Below are positions 17,101 to 28,100 of a DNA stretch of 32,398 nt, one piece after another. How positions within the stretch are numbered: position 1 is the stretch's first letter; each line of letters starts with the position of its first letter. The stretch is taken from the NCBI GenBank assembly GCA_903895475.1, contig CAITUF010000001.1, positions 1-32,398 on the forward strand, in the 5' to 3' direction. The DNA comes from an uncultured Opitutia bacterium. Lineage in GTDB: Bacteria > Verrucomicrobiota > Verrucomicrobiia > Opitutales > UBA953. The position numbers were made by a program, and so were the translations under genes. Under the pieces are notes generated by a model, which was not told the origin of the DNA, searched no databases, and was given only the letters and a program-made list of their open reading frames with translations.

Positions 17101-20100
17101 CACTGGCTTGGCCGTCGGCCAGGTGCTCACGGGCACCGGTATCCAACCCGGCACCCTCATCACGGGTATCGGCGCCGGCACCGTTAACATCAGCAAACCG
17201 CTGACCGCCGCTGCGACGGGTGTGATTGCGGCGACCGCCACCGTTACCTTTACGCCGACCTCGGGTGTCTCGGGTGCCTCGCAATTAACCGCCACGGCCT
17301 CGGCCGGCCTCGGCGTTGGGCAGATCATCGTTGGTACGGGGATTGCCGATGGTTCCTACATCACGGCCATCGTTGCGAACACCAGCTTCACGATTAACGC
17401 CGGCGCCGCCGGCACGACGACGGTCAAGACCATCTCTTCAGCTGGCCTGGCCGTGGGCCAGACCATCGCGGGCACCGGCCTGGCGCTGAACAGCCAGATT
17501 GCCTCCATCACCCCGAATACGTCGTTCTTCGCCACGGGGGGTGCGGTCGGTACGCGTACCATCACCACGACCGCGACGACCGGACTCTTCGTCGGACAGA
17601 CCTTAACCGGCACAGGTATCCCCGCGGGCGCTATCATCACGGCGGTCACCCCGACTTCCATTACGATCTCGGCTTCGCTCACCGCTAAGGCCGCTGGCAA
17701 CGTCACCGTCGGCGCCTTGATTGGCCTCACCAACGCTTTGACCGCGACGGCTTCGGGTACGGCGACCGTCAGCGCGCTCATCTCCCTGAATAACCCGCTC
17801 ACGGCGACCCTCGCCGCTGTGCCGGTTAACGCGGGTACTGTCCGCACCATCGATGTGTCGTCGCTCGGCCTCACCGCCAGCGAACTCAACGCGCTTTACG
17901 CGGGTTCGACCCCGATGTCGGCCCTGACTCGGCGCTACCTCTCGACGGTGGCCGTGGGGACGAATCTCGGCAGCTACGTGGCTCCTACCACGGACATTTC
18001 CTTCACCAACTCCTTGTCCTTCGACGGCCAACTGGTCGGCACGGGCACCTTCGTGAAGTCGGGCTCCGAAACGCTTTTCCTGCGCGGTTTCAGCACCGGC
18101 TTCACTGGCCAAGTTCAGGTCAACGGTGGCACGCTCGACATTTCCTTTGTCGGAGCCGTCAACAACCTCAACAACGCTTCCTCCATCACCGTAAACGCCG
18201 GCGGCAACCTCGCTGTCACGGTGGATGACGTCTATGTGGCGGGCCCGAGCGCGGTAAAGCGTACGCTGACCACGCCGGTCCTCGGCACGGGTAATTTCGT
18301 CAAGAACGGCGTCGGTTACCTCGTCCTCAACCCGACCCTCGCGGCCGGCCAGGTCTCTTATTCTGGCACGACCTTTGTGAATAATGGTTGGCTCGAAATG
18401 AACGCGCTGTCCACGAACGGCGCCGCGGTCATCAACTCCTTCAACGGCACCGCAGCCCACCTGGTGCTCAACGCCACCAACGATGTCACTTACTCTGGGC
18501 TTGTTTCGGGTACGGGTGAACTCGTCATCCAAGCGGCGGCCGGCAAGACGCTGACTGCAGGCGGTTCGCTGACCCACACCGGCGGCACCAATGTCCTCAC
18601 GGGCACACTCCTTGCCCAAAATGGTTGGGCAGGTGCGACCACGGGAAATATCACTGTCGCCGCGGGCGCGAAGGCACGCTTGAACGTGACCACCAACCTC
18701 GCCGCCACGGGCGTCTTCATCGGTGCCGGCACCATTATCAAGGAAGGTTCGTCTTCTCTTACCCTCGGCACCGCAACGACGGCCTTTAGCGGGACTTACC
18801 AGTCTAACGCTGGTACGACCGTCTTGGCTTCGGCCAATCTCTTCGGTGGTGCCAACCCGACGGATTTAATCGCCGCCATTGACCTCCGCGGCACGTCCGT
18901 GCTCGACGTCACTGCCAACCAGACCTTCCGTAACCTCACCGGTGAGGCCACCTCACAGATTTCCTACGGCGTCAACGGCACCGTCATCTCCTTGCCGATC
19001 GACACTGGCGCCACCAACAGCTTCGCGGGTCGCTTCACGCGCGGAGCGGGTGTCACCGATGCCTCGATTATTAAGACTGGTCTCGGCACTTTGGACCTCT
19101 CCCCGACGGGCGGCGACAATCAGCTGACCTTGATTAGCGTGACGGCAGGTCGCTTGGTCGGGACCGACGCCGGTTATCGCGGAGCGACCATAGAGGTTGG
19201 TACGGGTGCAGAAGTAGCCTTCAACGCCCCGACCGCTGGCGCCGTCGTCACCTTTAACAACAATATTTCTGGTATTGGTGCTGCGGCTGGCACGGGCACG
19301 GTCGTTAAGGTCGGCCTGGGCGAAGCCATCCTCGGCTCCGTCAACCTCACGGCGAACACCCCCGACTTCAAGGTTGAGCAGGGCATCCTCACCCTCACCG
19401 ATAGCCGGGCTGGTAGCGGCATTCCGATGCTGACCGCCAACGTTTCCGCCGGTGCCACCTTCCGCGTCAAGATCGCCAACGCGCGCTCCCTTGGTTCCGA
19501 AATCACCGGCACGGGCAAGCTCGACCTGCAGTCCGACGCGACCATCCCAGGTGTCAAGTTAGTGGCGGTTAGCTCGCAGCCGACGGTCAGCACGACCAAC
19601 ATCGGGAGCGACGTTCGTCTCGACGTCTCCGCTATTTCCGCGGTCACCGGCATCACCGCCGACACGGGGTCCTTCCTAGATATCGGTGCCATCGGCGCCG
19701 GCCGCACGCTGACTCTGACCCAAGGAACCGACGGCGTCTTCAATGGCATCATCGAAGGCACCGCGAACTTCACCGTGAAGGGCGCCGGCCTCTTCCGTTA
19801 CGCCAATAGCCTCCAAGCGACGACCGTCGGAACGGTCACCGTCGACGGCGGCTTCCTTGGCGTGAACGTCAACAACACCAAGGCAATCACCTTGGCCACC
19901 CCGGCGACGGGTACCTCTAAGCTTGGCGTCTATGTCGCCACCGGCAATTCCATCTACACGGGCATCCTTTCCGGCGGCACCGGTGCGCAGGTGGTCAAGC
20001 TCGGCTTGGGCACCCTCGACCTGACGAGCGGCGTGTCGTCTTCTCTGAAGGATGACCTGTTCGCGTCTTACGATGTTCGCGAAGGCACCCTCGCCACAAC

Positions 20101-22081
20101 CCTAGTAGCCGATCCGCTGAACCCGACCGGCCCTGGACTTATCCTCCCTAATTCCCTAAACGTCGGTCGCGCGGTGACGCTCTCCGGTGGCACTTTGGCC
20201 CTAACGGTCGGTGCGACGGGTGGCACCTTACTCTCCGGCTCTGGCTCTGCCAGCACCGGTAACCTAATCATCACCACTGCCAACGTCGGGGACACCTCGC
20301 TCCTGAATGTCCTCGGCAATGTCTCCGGTAACGTGAGCGTCGACGGCGGCACGGTCCTCAAGTTAGGTTCTTCAGGCGCCTCGTTGCTGTCCATCACCGG
20401 TGATCTCGCCGTCACCGCCGGTTCCAAGTTGACCGGCTCGGCGAACGTCGGCGGTAACTTTACCGTCGCTGCAAACTCGACCCTCGCCCCGGGTTACTCG
20501 CCTGGCACCATTAACGTCACGGGTAATTTCACGCTCGCTGGCACGGCGAATATGGAAGTCTCGGGCGATGTCGTCGGCGGTCTCTATAACGACTCCGTCA
20601 CCTTCTCCGGCACGGCCAACCTCTCGGCAGGCAACGTCCTCGTGCAGCGCTGGAATAACGGCCCCAGCACGGTCGCCCCGGCCTTTGGCCAGCGCTTCGT
20701 TCTCTTCCAGGGCACCGCGACCCCTTCGGTGGGAGCTAACCTCGTCGCCACTTACTTCACGGGTGCCACGCCAGCTGGTATTACGACCGATGACGCCTTG
20801 GGCCGTTACCTCGTCGTCGCTCCAGCCGCCGTCGATGCGGGTGCGGTCGCTTCGGGTTACGATGGCCTGATTCACAATGCGGACGGCTTGGCCCACAAGC
20901 CGAATGAGTACGCGGTCTACGCCGTGCGCGCCGAGAGCGGCTACGCTGTGGCGGGTGTCGATGCTGGCATCATTTCTTACGTCCAAGCCGCGACGAAGGT
21001 CGTCGCGGGCACAGTCTATATTCCTGGCGCCGTTAATAACCCTGGCTCCGTGGCGACCCTTGATCCTCTGGCGGCTCGCCTAATGACCATGAGCGACGGG
21101 CAGTTGACGCCGGCGCTGCTCAGTTTGCAGCCCGCCGCCTTGGCCGCCATCCCGGCCGCCATGGCCCTCGGCCAGCGCGCTGAAAGCGATGCCTTGCTGC
21201 GTCGTCTCGAGATGCGTCGCTACGACCGCGCTGGTTATAGCGTCTATTACAATGAAGGCTTCGCGCTGACGACTTCCTCGAGTTTCAAGGGTGGTTCCGG
21301 TTCGGATGCCACGCCTTTTGACTCCACCGTTACCGGCGCCATGGGTGGTATGATTAAGGACCTTAATCCTTGGTCCGTCGCAGGTTTCTCCGCCGGTTAC
21401 ACTAAGAGCAAGGGCGACCTCTCGGCCGGCGGTGCTTCCGCGGGCTCGGTCAGCGGTAATGCCTATCGCCTGACGGGTTTCTTCTCGTCGATGCTCGGCG
21501 AACGCAAGGACTCGCTGTTCGTAGATGCCGGTATTTCCGTCGGTACCTCGACTAATAAGTCTTCGCGTACGACCTTCCTCGGTACCGAGACCGCGAGCCC
21601 GAAGGCCACTGGCTACGGAGCCTTCGCCCGTTTGGGCGCAGGCTACGCCACCAAGGCAGGCGTCAGCTTCTCGCCCTACGTCGGCGTCGACTTCGCTAAG
21701 GTCAGCGGTAGCGGCTTCGATGAAGCCGGCGACGCTTCCGCGCTTAAGGTCAGTTCCTATTCCTACACTTCCGCCCGCGCCACCGTGGGCTCCGGTATGA
21801 CCTGGCTGACCGTGGGCGATGGCGAAACCTTGAAGTTCTCCATCGACTTCGAAGCCTTCGCCGAAATCGGCGGCGGCAAGACCACGGACATCTCGGCCCG
21901 CCTCGGCAACATCGACTTCACGTCGGAGGCCAACGTCTCTGCCGGTAGCGGTTTCCGCATCGCCCCATCGTTCACTTATGGTCCGAACCCGGACTCGGCG
22001 TATTACCTAACGCTCTCGCTCGAAAAAGCGGGCGCGACCCAGACCACCGGCTTCGAACTCGGCTACCGCCGCCGCTTCTAA
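14171..22081 (+). CDS. Giant autotransporter with beta-strand-repeat passenger and C-terminal beta-barrel (copy 1)
   Basis: 2636 aa: signal peptide MRISKSLLVAAAMLASAGIAQAQ; many 'GxGxxxKxGxGTLxLxGxxxxxGxxxVxGGTL' repeats; YSPGTINVTGNFTLAGT; C-terminal autotransporter barrel ending GFELGYRRRF. Confidence 0.95.
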   Translation: MRISKSLLVAAAMLASAGIAQAQQNVTQATWLGSAGDGGTGIWDKWNTAPTAHNYWQATNLTPQVAVSGVRLTNAANLLFTYTGTALTAGATNDILIDSNIISSQSQTLRFQSSGYRLLPGAFASGIQPTTTNFQDIDLARTVVNAPYTAAPNGTLQIGNVTFTVAGIPGAISAQPFLTLRNPTSFGGAITAANADTTINLESFVASTISGNFKGNGNIVKTGGAVLQYQGYTGDMFRYGTEARPYSYNTFLGVNILYDAHADQYGLRPLDLAPTLVVNDGANGARLAGLQGQMRVDGGLLMVSGHLNMWHDFGETVDGNILTVGTQNEIPLLTANIAAGANTTKLRHSLAKRMTGVSSVVLNGSAEISFTNTPVNVGSGATAVRLNFLHNLKAGDNNDQFQTTVTTGPDDNYRLGIHIDQGFDGSVGILAGSGKVIKTGAGTLTVLSDSRMNGDFIAGGGRTVLASATGLTFANSSSFNIAGTDARLGADISYQELNDPNPNDPHVDYRPALFPDIGTVTVTTNGNSQFTGTVVTGAEVVLVGDQTVRNFQADFALKSKGTTNIGTATLGEVFTAADAVSTAANVNNKGELVISGTGKGSKLFLNGNSLTINQDATGRDGLYFGDIYGSDLTTGVSGGRIIKTGGGTLALMGTNSFYDYTEILGGTFIASVQGLGQKDVFIGNGGTFAILQTNAGVLLASLSGSAGSTLKLLASAFIDNGSGAKIQVNSGNDVGQVNIINVQANFFGNIVVNDGVNLSFSGGANNTFANASSIKLDSGNTRETVLKFGDTNQLIRNLSGDLLSRVELGRGDITLEQNSSTANFQGSITGVGSLIKQGSASFTLAGTTPGGAIKNSYYGATIVRPGGALIAGTANATPNTSALILVGAGTFNTGGLNQTFGGLFGSAASTLNIGAATVTVGYTPARAALMTSELAGSNPLLADYLGTTDQLNPILNLASFTATGGAIAASTITTASTTGLAVGQVLTGTGIQPGTLITGIGAGTVNISKPLTAAATGVIAATATVTFTPTSGVSGASQLTATASAGLGVGQIIVGTGIADGSYITAIVANTSFTINAGAAGTTTVKTISSAGLAVGQTIAGTGLALNSQIASITPNTSFFATGGAVGTRTITTTATTGLFVGQTLTGTGIPAGAIITAVTPTSITISASLTAKAAGNVTVGALIGLTNALTATASGTATVSALISLNNPLTATLAAVPVNAGTVRTIDVSSLGLTASELNALYAGSTPMSALTRRYLSTVAVGTNLGSYVAPTTDISFTNSLSFDGQLVGTGTFVKSGSETLFLRGFSTGFTGQVQVNGGTLDISFVGAVNNLNNASSITVNAGGNLAVTVDDVYVAGPSAVKRTLTTPVLGTGNFVKNGVGYLVLNPTLAAGQVSYSGTTFVNNGWLEMNALSTNGAAVINSFNGTAAHLVLNATNDVTYSGLVSGTGELVIQAAAGKTLTAGGSLTHTGGTNVLTGTLLAQNGWAGATTGNITVAAGAKARLNVTTNLAATGVFIGAGTIIKEGSSSLTLGTATTAFSGTYQSNAGTTVLASANLFGGANPTDLIAAIDLRGTSVLDVTANQTFRNLTGEATSQISYGVNGTVISLPIDTGATNSFAGRFTRGAGVTDASIIKTGLGTLDLSPTGGDNQLTLISVTAGRLVGTDAGYRGATIEVGTGAEVAFNAPTAGAVVTFNNNISGIGAAAGTGTVVKVGLGEAILGSVNLTANTPDFKVEQGILTLTDSRAGSGIPMLTANVSAGATFRVKIANARSLGSEITGTGKLDLQSDATIPGVKLVAVSSQPTVSTTNIGSDVRLDVSAISAVTGITADTGSFLDIGAIGAGRTLTLTQGTDGVFNGIIEGTANFTVKGAGLFRYANSLQATTVGTVTVDGGFLGVNVNNTKAITLATPATGTSKLGVYVATGNSIYTGILSGGTGAQVVKLGLGTLDLTSGVSSSLKDDLFASYDVREGTLATTLVADPLNPTGPGLILPNSLNVGRAVTLSGGTLALTVGATGGTLLSGSGSASTGNLIITTANVGDTSLLNVLGNVSGNVSVDGGTVLKLGSSGASLLSITGDLAVTAGSKLTGSANVGGNFTVAANSTLAPGYSPGTINVTGNFTLAGTANMEVSGDVVGGLYNDSVTFSGTANLSAGNVLVQRWNNGPSTVAPAFGQRFVLFQGTATPSVGANLVATYFTGATPAGITTDDALGRYLVVAPAAVDAGAVASGYDGLIHNADGLAHKPNEYAVYAVRAESGYAVAGVDAGIISYVQAATKVVAGTVYIPGAVNNPGSVATLDPLAARLMTMSDGQLTPALLSLQPAALAAIPAAMALGQRAESDALLRRLEMRRYDRAGYSVYYNEGFALTTSSSFKGGSGSDATPFDSTVTGAMGGMIKDLNPWSVAGFSAGYTKSKGDLSAGGASAGSVSGNAYRLTGFFSSMLGERKDSLFVDAGISVGTSTNKSSRTTFLGTETASPKATGYGAFARLGAGYATKAGVSFSPYVGVDFAKVSGSGFDEAGDASALKVSSYSYTSARATVGSGMTWLTVGDGETLKFSIDFEAFAEIGGGKTTDISARLGNIDFTSEANVSAGSGFRIAPSFTYGPNPDSAYYLTLSLEKAGATQTTGFELGYRRRF
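17041..17820 (+). repeat. Block of degenerate 'GLxVGQxxxGTGIxxGxxIT' modules in autotransporter 1
   Basis: TTGLAVGQVLTGTGIQPGTLITGI; SAGLGVGQIIVGTGIADGSYITAI; SAGLAVGQTIAGTGLALNSQIASI; TTGLFVGQTLTGTGIPAGAIITAV. Confidence 0.85.
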
Positions 22082-22115
22082 TTCTTCTCCTGATCCACTC
22101 GCATCGCGCCTCGTC

Positions 22116-25100
22116 ATGAAACTCTCTCGTAAGTTCCTCGTTCTCGCCTCGGCCGCCCTCGTGGCTGGCCTGCCTTCCGCCCAAGCGGACGTCACCGTTA
22201 ACTATTCCTTGGGTGCGCCGGCTGTCCTGACGGGCACGGCGCTCACGGCGACGAACCTCGGCGCCCCTGGCCTACTCCCGCAGCCGACGGCCATCCAGGT
22301 CGTAGGGGAAAGAACCGTCAGCTCACTCAACATCGGGGCTTTGACGACCTTGACGATTAACCAGCTCGTGGACGCGACGACGCTCACCCAGTTCCTCAGC
22401 GCTCCGAATTCGGCCCTCATTGATGTCGGTAATTTCGCGACTTTACCTGTCTTAGTGAAGACCGGCGGCGCCACGTTGCAGTACGACGCCAATCGGCTCC
22501 TCCACTCCGATAATAAAGTGGTTAACCCTTACTTCTTAAATGCGACCTATTTTAGAACCGCACAAACGGGGCCTATGCCGAACGACCTGCGTCAGCTCGG
22601 CGCCTTCTCGGGCTTGGTCATCGTCAACCAAGGCACCTTGCAGGTGTCTGGCTATCTGAACCAGTGGGCCAGTTACGGTGTGGCGAATCCGGCCGGCTTC
22701 AACGCCCGCATGGAAGGCGCTGGCGCCGTCATCCTCCAAGGCTCGGCCTCGCTGAGCTTCCAAGGCACCGCTTACAATGTCGTCGGAGTGGGTCCTTCTT
22801 TAGGTGATAATGAGATTAACGGGCCCTACATCCCAGAGCGCTTCCGCCTGAATTACGTCCACAACCTCTACTCCGGCACGCAGGCTAACTTCCTCGCGGG
22901 CTTGGATGGCACGGATGTAAACACGGTCCTGGATGTGGGTAAGGATGCCGACTACATCGCTAATATCCACATCGATGACGGCGTCGTTGGCTCGGTCGGA
23001 CGTATCGATGGTGCCGGCCGCGTCTACAAGACCGGCTCGGGTTCTTTCACGATCCTCAACACCAGCCGCATCACGGGCGACGTGTTCGTGGGCGGCGGCG
23101 ACCTCGTCCTTTCCGACCCGAACAACCTGGCCCTCCGCCTCGCCAACTCGGTCAATCTTATTGGTTCCGACGGCAACCAGACGGCTTTGGCCCGCGCCGA
23201 CGCCGTAACGAGCGGCATCGTGACCCAGTGGCGCCCTGGTTACCTGCCGGGTCGCAGTGCCCCGCAGCTCAGCATCACCACGAATCAGTCGATTCGTAAC
23301 TTCCAGTCCCTCTGGGGTGAGAACGCGACCAACATGTGGGTCGCTGGCACGGGTGCCGGTACCGTCGTCGAAATCGCCTCGGGCACTTCGTTGACGCTTC
23401 TGCAGGACGCCAATCGCGATGGATACTTCACTGGCAGTATCAATGGCGGCCTCGGTCGATTGATCAAGGAGGGCGCAGGCTCGTTGGCTTTGATGGGCCA
23501 AAGCTCTTCGGTGGGCGAAATCGCCATCAATGGCGGCAAGATTATTTCCAATGTGCAAAGCCTCGGCTACGGGCGCGTCGTCATCGGCGCGGGTGGTACC
23601 CTTAGTATCGTCCAGAACAACGCCGGCACGCTCCGCGCCCAAATCAACGGCGCCGCTGGGTCAACCCTCACTGTTACCCCGCAGGACCTCATCGTTAGCT
23701 CGGTTTCGTCGGGCGCCAACGCTGGCAGCAGCCCGCCGAACGTCGGCAACGGCCAGTTGGGCGTGATCGACATCTACAACCAGCAACAGGACTTCTACGG
23801 ACAGGTCATCGTCAAGGACGGCATCACGCTGGCCTTCTCGTTTGGTAAGGACGACACCTTCATCCGCGCCTCAAATATCGTACTCAACTCCGGCACGAGC
23901 GGCCGCGAGACCACCATTCGTTTCAATGACACGACCCAGACGGTCAACAATCTCTCGGGCGACGCCAACACGCGCATCGAACTCGGTCGTGGTTCCATCA
24001 CGATTAACCAGACGGCCAATACGGCTTACGCGGGTAAGGTCACGGGCGCTGGCAACCTCATCAAGGCTGGCAACAGCAGCATGACGCTTTCGGGTCTCAG
24101 CAGCTACTACGGTGCCACCGTCGTCAAGGCCGGCTCGCTGGCTTCCACCGCCGCTGATGGCATCATTAACAGCGCGGGACTTGTCTTGCTGAGCGGTACG
24201 ACCTTCACCGCGTCCGCCAACCAGACGGTTGGGGCGCTTTTCGGCCAGACCGGATCCGTCGTCTCGGTGCAGACCGGCGCCACGTTGACCGTCGGCAAGA
24301 CGACGGCTCAAGTGACCCAGCTGAATAATGCTTTGGCCAGTTTCACGGGTGTCTCGCCCGATGCGAACCCAGCTTACTTCCTCCAGACAGACCTCGGGGC
24401 GGCTGCAGTCTCCGGCATGTCTCAGGCGAACACGATTGGCTTCCTGCGCACGGCGTTGGGCGAGCCCACGAGTTTCACGCCGGTCTCCGGCTCTGGCAGC
24501 ACCCTGATTGTTAAGAACACCTTCGGCCTCACGGTCGGCCAAGCCGTCACGGGTACGGGCATCGGTTCCGCCACCACGATTTCAGCGATCTTGGCCGCGC
24601 CTTCCGCCCAAGCCGCTCAGACGGCGACGGGCACAGTTATTCCTTTGGCGAACACCACCGGTTTCCTCGTGGGCATGCCGGTATCGGGCACGGGTATTCC
24701 TGCTGGTACCACGATCACCAGCATCGGCACGGGCTCGATCACGCTGAGTGCCTCGACCTCGGTCGCTGCCACGGGCATGATTAGCGGTACCGCCGCGGTC
24801 ACCTTGAGTAATGCACTATCGGTTGCCGCCGCGGGTGCTTATGCGCTGTCTCCGGTCACGACGGATGCGCAGGTCCTCGGGTTCCGCGGCGTTATCACCG
24901 GCAACGGTGGTCTCACTAAGGTGGGTAACCAGACTTTGTTCCTGCTGACGCCCAGCACCTACGCGGGTGCGACCAATGTCAACGGCGGCACCCTGCAGAT
25001 TGATCATAATACGTTGACGAATACGTCGGGCATCAATGTCGGCGTCGCGGGTAATCTCTCTGTCAACGTCACGAGTGGCAGCGCCACCTTCACCCGTTCG

Positions 25101-28100
25101 CTTAGCGGTCCTGGCTCCTTGACCAAGGTCGGCGCGGGTACGCTTGTCATCAACACGGCGTCCGGCTGGGTGAGTGGCGCCATCAATGTCCGTGCCGGTA
25201 GCTTGGAGTTTAATCCAGGCACCTTGGCGGCCATCACGGGTGGCATCTTGAACGTCGATCGCGGCGGCTCCTTCGTGATTAACACCCCGACCGACCTCAC
25301 TTGGGCTGGTAATCTGGTGGGTGCCGGCACGGTCACCAAAATCGGTGCAGGCACCTTGACGGTTGTTGGCGGTATCAATATGGCCGACGCGGCGGTTGGC
25401 TCGGGCTTGCTCGATATCCAGGTGGGCAAGGTCTACGGCTCGAATCTTCCATCCGTGTTCGGCCCGCCCGCTACTTTCGGTGTGGCCCAGCTCGCTGCTG
25501 GCACTACTTTTCGCGACACCGTTGCGAGTGCGACGGGATCGCAGACCACGGTCAGTTCCTTGATTAATGTCAGCAGCACGGTCGGCTTCACGGTCGGCCA
25601 GACGGTGAGCGGCACTGGTATCCAGGCCGGGTCAAAAATCACCTCCTTGACGGAAAACTCCATCACCCTCGATACCGTAACGACGGCGCTCGCCACGGGC
25701 ACGGTTAAGGTCGAAGAGTCCTTTGGTGCTTGGCTCTTCCAGGCTGGGACGCAGGCCGCCGCTGGCGCTACCTTTGGCGTTACTTCTACTGCCGGCCTCC
25801 AGGTCGGTATGCATGCCTTCGACAATAACGTGACTGGTTACGCCGGCCTCCTTGGCACGATCGTCTCCATCAACAACGTCGCTTCGACGGTGACCTTGAG
25901 TGCCCCGACCGCCGCCGCCCTGAACAGCACTTTGGCTTTCCAGCTCGGCGACGTCCGCGGTGCGGGTAAGTTTGAGAAAGCCGGCAATGGCACACTCACC
26001 TTGGACGTCCCCCTGTCGTTGACTGGCGCCGTCGAGATCCTCGGTGGTACCTTGGTCGTGAACACGGAATCGGCTTTCCATAATGCCTCCTCCATCACCC
26101 TCGGCGCTGGCGCAACGCTGGACGTTTCGGGCTTCGACCAGGACCTCGCCAATGTCACGAGCGATGCGGCTTCGACGCTCGTCGGTACGGGTTCGACTTT
26201 GACCTTAAAGGCCTCCGCGGGTGCCACCACTACCTATAGTGGGCTAATCACCGGCGCGCCGGACATCGTCTTCAATGAAATCCGTCCGTCCGGCAGCACG
26301 GCCGCTCTCGGAGCACTCAACCTGCTCCGTCCGTCCACCTCCGCCAACGTCATCAACTCCATCGACGTCCAGTCGGGTAGCCTGATTGGCACCATCGCTG
26401 GCTTCGGTGGCGCGTCGCTGAATGTCGCTGCGGGCGCCAAGATTGGCTTTAATAATAATGACCTCGCCGTAGCGGAAACTTTCACCGGTCCGGTGACGGG
26501 TGCAGGCACCATCCTGAAGACGGGTGTCGGCCAGATTACCTTGTCCAACGGCGGCGCCACGGCTTCGGCTTATGAAGTCTTGGGTGGTAAACTCACCGTG
26601 CTCGACACGCGTCCTAACGGTACTGCCAACGCCCCCATTGACTTAATCAATGCTACGATCGCGGCTGGGACGACGCTGGAAGTTCGTCTGAATGGTTTCC
26701 GCGAGCGCAATCTCGGCGCGCAGATTCAGGGCCTTAGCCTGACTTCACAGGGCACCTTGCAGATCACCAATACGACGAACGATAACTCCAACGTTTACCT
26801 CACGGCGGGCGCCTCCTTGGCCGCGGTCACGTTGGGTGATAAGGTCACCTTGCTCCAGAACGGACAGAGCTCCATCGCTGGGGTCAATGGCTCGTCGGGG
26901 TCTAATCTAAACTTCAACACCGGTGGTGCCGTCACCATCAATCAGGCCATTAATACGAGCTTCGTCGGCACGGTCGCCGGGGTGGCTTCGCAGTTAACCC
27001 TGGTCGGCCCTGGTCGCGCCGGCTTCACGAATTCCGCTCTTTCTACGCAACTCGGCGCCAGCATTACCTTGGCGGTCGGTTCGGGTGCGACGGCGGGACA
27101 CCTCGAGATTGATTCGCGCTTCAATAGCGCGACGGCCCTCACGCTCAACGCCGGTTCGCTCGCCGTTAATGTGGACCTTGCTTCCCCCGCAACCTTTAAC
27201 ACGGCGATCAGTGGTGCAGCTGGTGCTGTGAAGTTTATCAAGACGGGTGCCGGTACGCTCAACGCCAACCTCGGGGTCGTCGCGGACCCAATCTTCTCCG
27301 CTTACGAGATTGAGGCGGGCGAACTTTTAGTGACTCCAGTGGCAAACCAGATTCTCGGTGGCCGCAGCGTTTCGCTGATGGGTGGTAACCTTTCTATTCA
27401 GCAAGATGCCTCCGCGCCGATTTTGGGTACGTCAGGCTTCACCACCACCAGCGCTGGCATGCTGAACGTCCTAGGTGCAACGACTGGCCCCACGGGCATC
27501 TTGACCGTCACGGGTTCCTTCGCGGGCGGCCTTAGCCTGCAGTCGAGCGCCAACGTCGTCCTCGGTACCTCCGGTACGAATGTCATTGCTGTCACGGGCG
27601 CCGTCACCGTCGGCGCGGGTAGCACTTTGGGTGGTCAGGCCATCATCGGTACGACGCTCGCTAACGCGAACTTCGTCAACAACGGCACCGTCGCGCCGGG
27701 CTACTCGCCTGGTGTCGTCACGGTGAACGGCAACGTGACTAACACCGGTGCCTTCATCATGGAGCTCTCGGCCACGCTGGCTAACGGCACCTATAACGAC
27801 CAAGTACTCTTCACCGGCACGGCCAACCTCAATATCGGCGGCACTGGGTCAATCACCCTAAAGCAGTACGATGTGAACCCGCTCTCCCCGGCCACCCCGG
27901 CATTCGGTCAGCGCTTCGTCCTCTTCAAGGATACGCTCCTCCCAGATGCGTCCAGTTTCACTTCGTTGATCCCAGCCTCGCAGATCACCTCGCAGGGTAT
28001 CAGCCCCTTCCGCTACCTCCTTTCGATTCCAGGTACGCAGACCGTGGTTGGCGCCAATGGTGCGACGGGAGCGAGCACTTTGACGGTTCCTAGCGTGAGC

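Noticed and set aside
17041-17820. Possible CRISPR-like or tandem DNA repeat array
   Set aside because: Repetition is at the degenerate protein-motif level inside an intact ORF; no constant-length identical DNA repeats with unique spacers.
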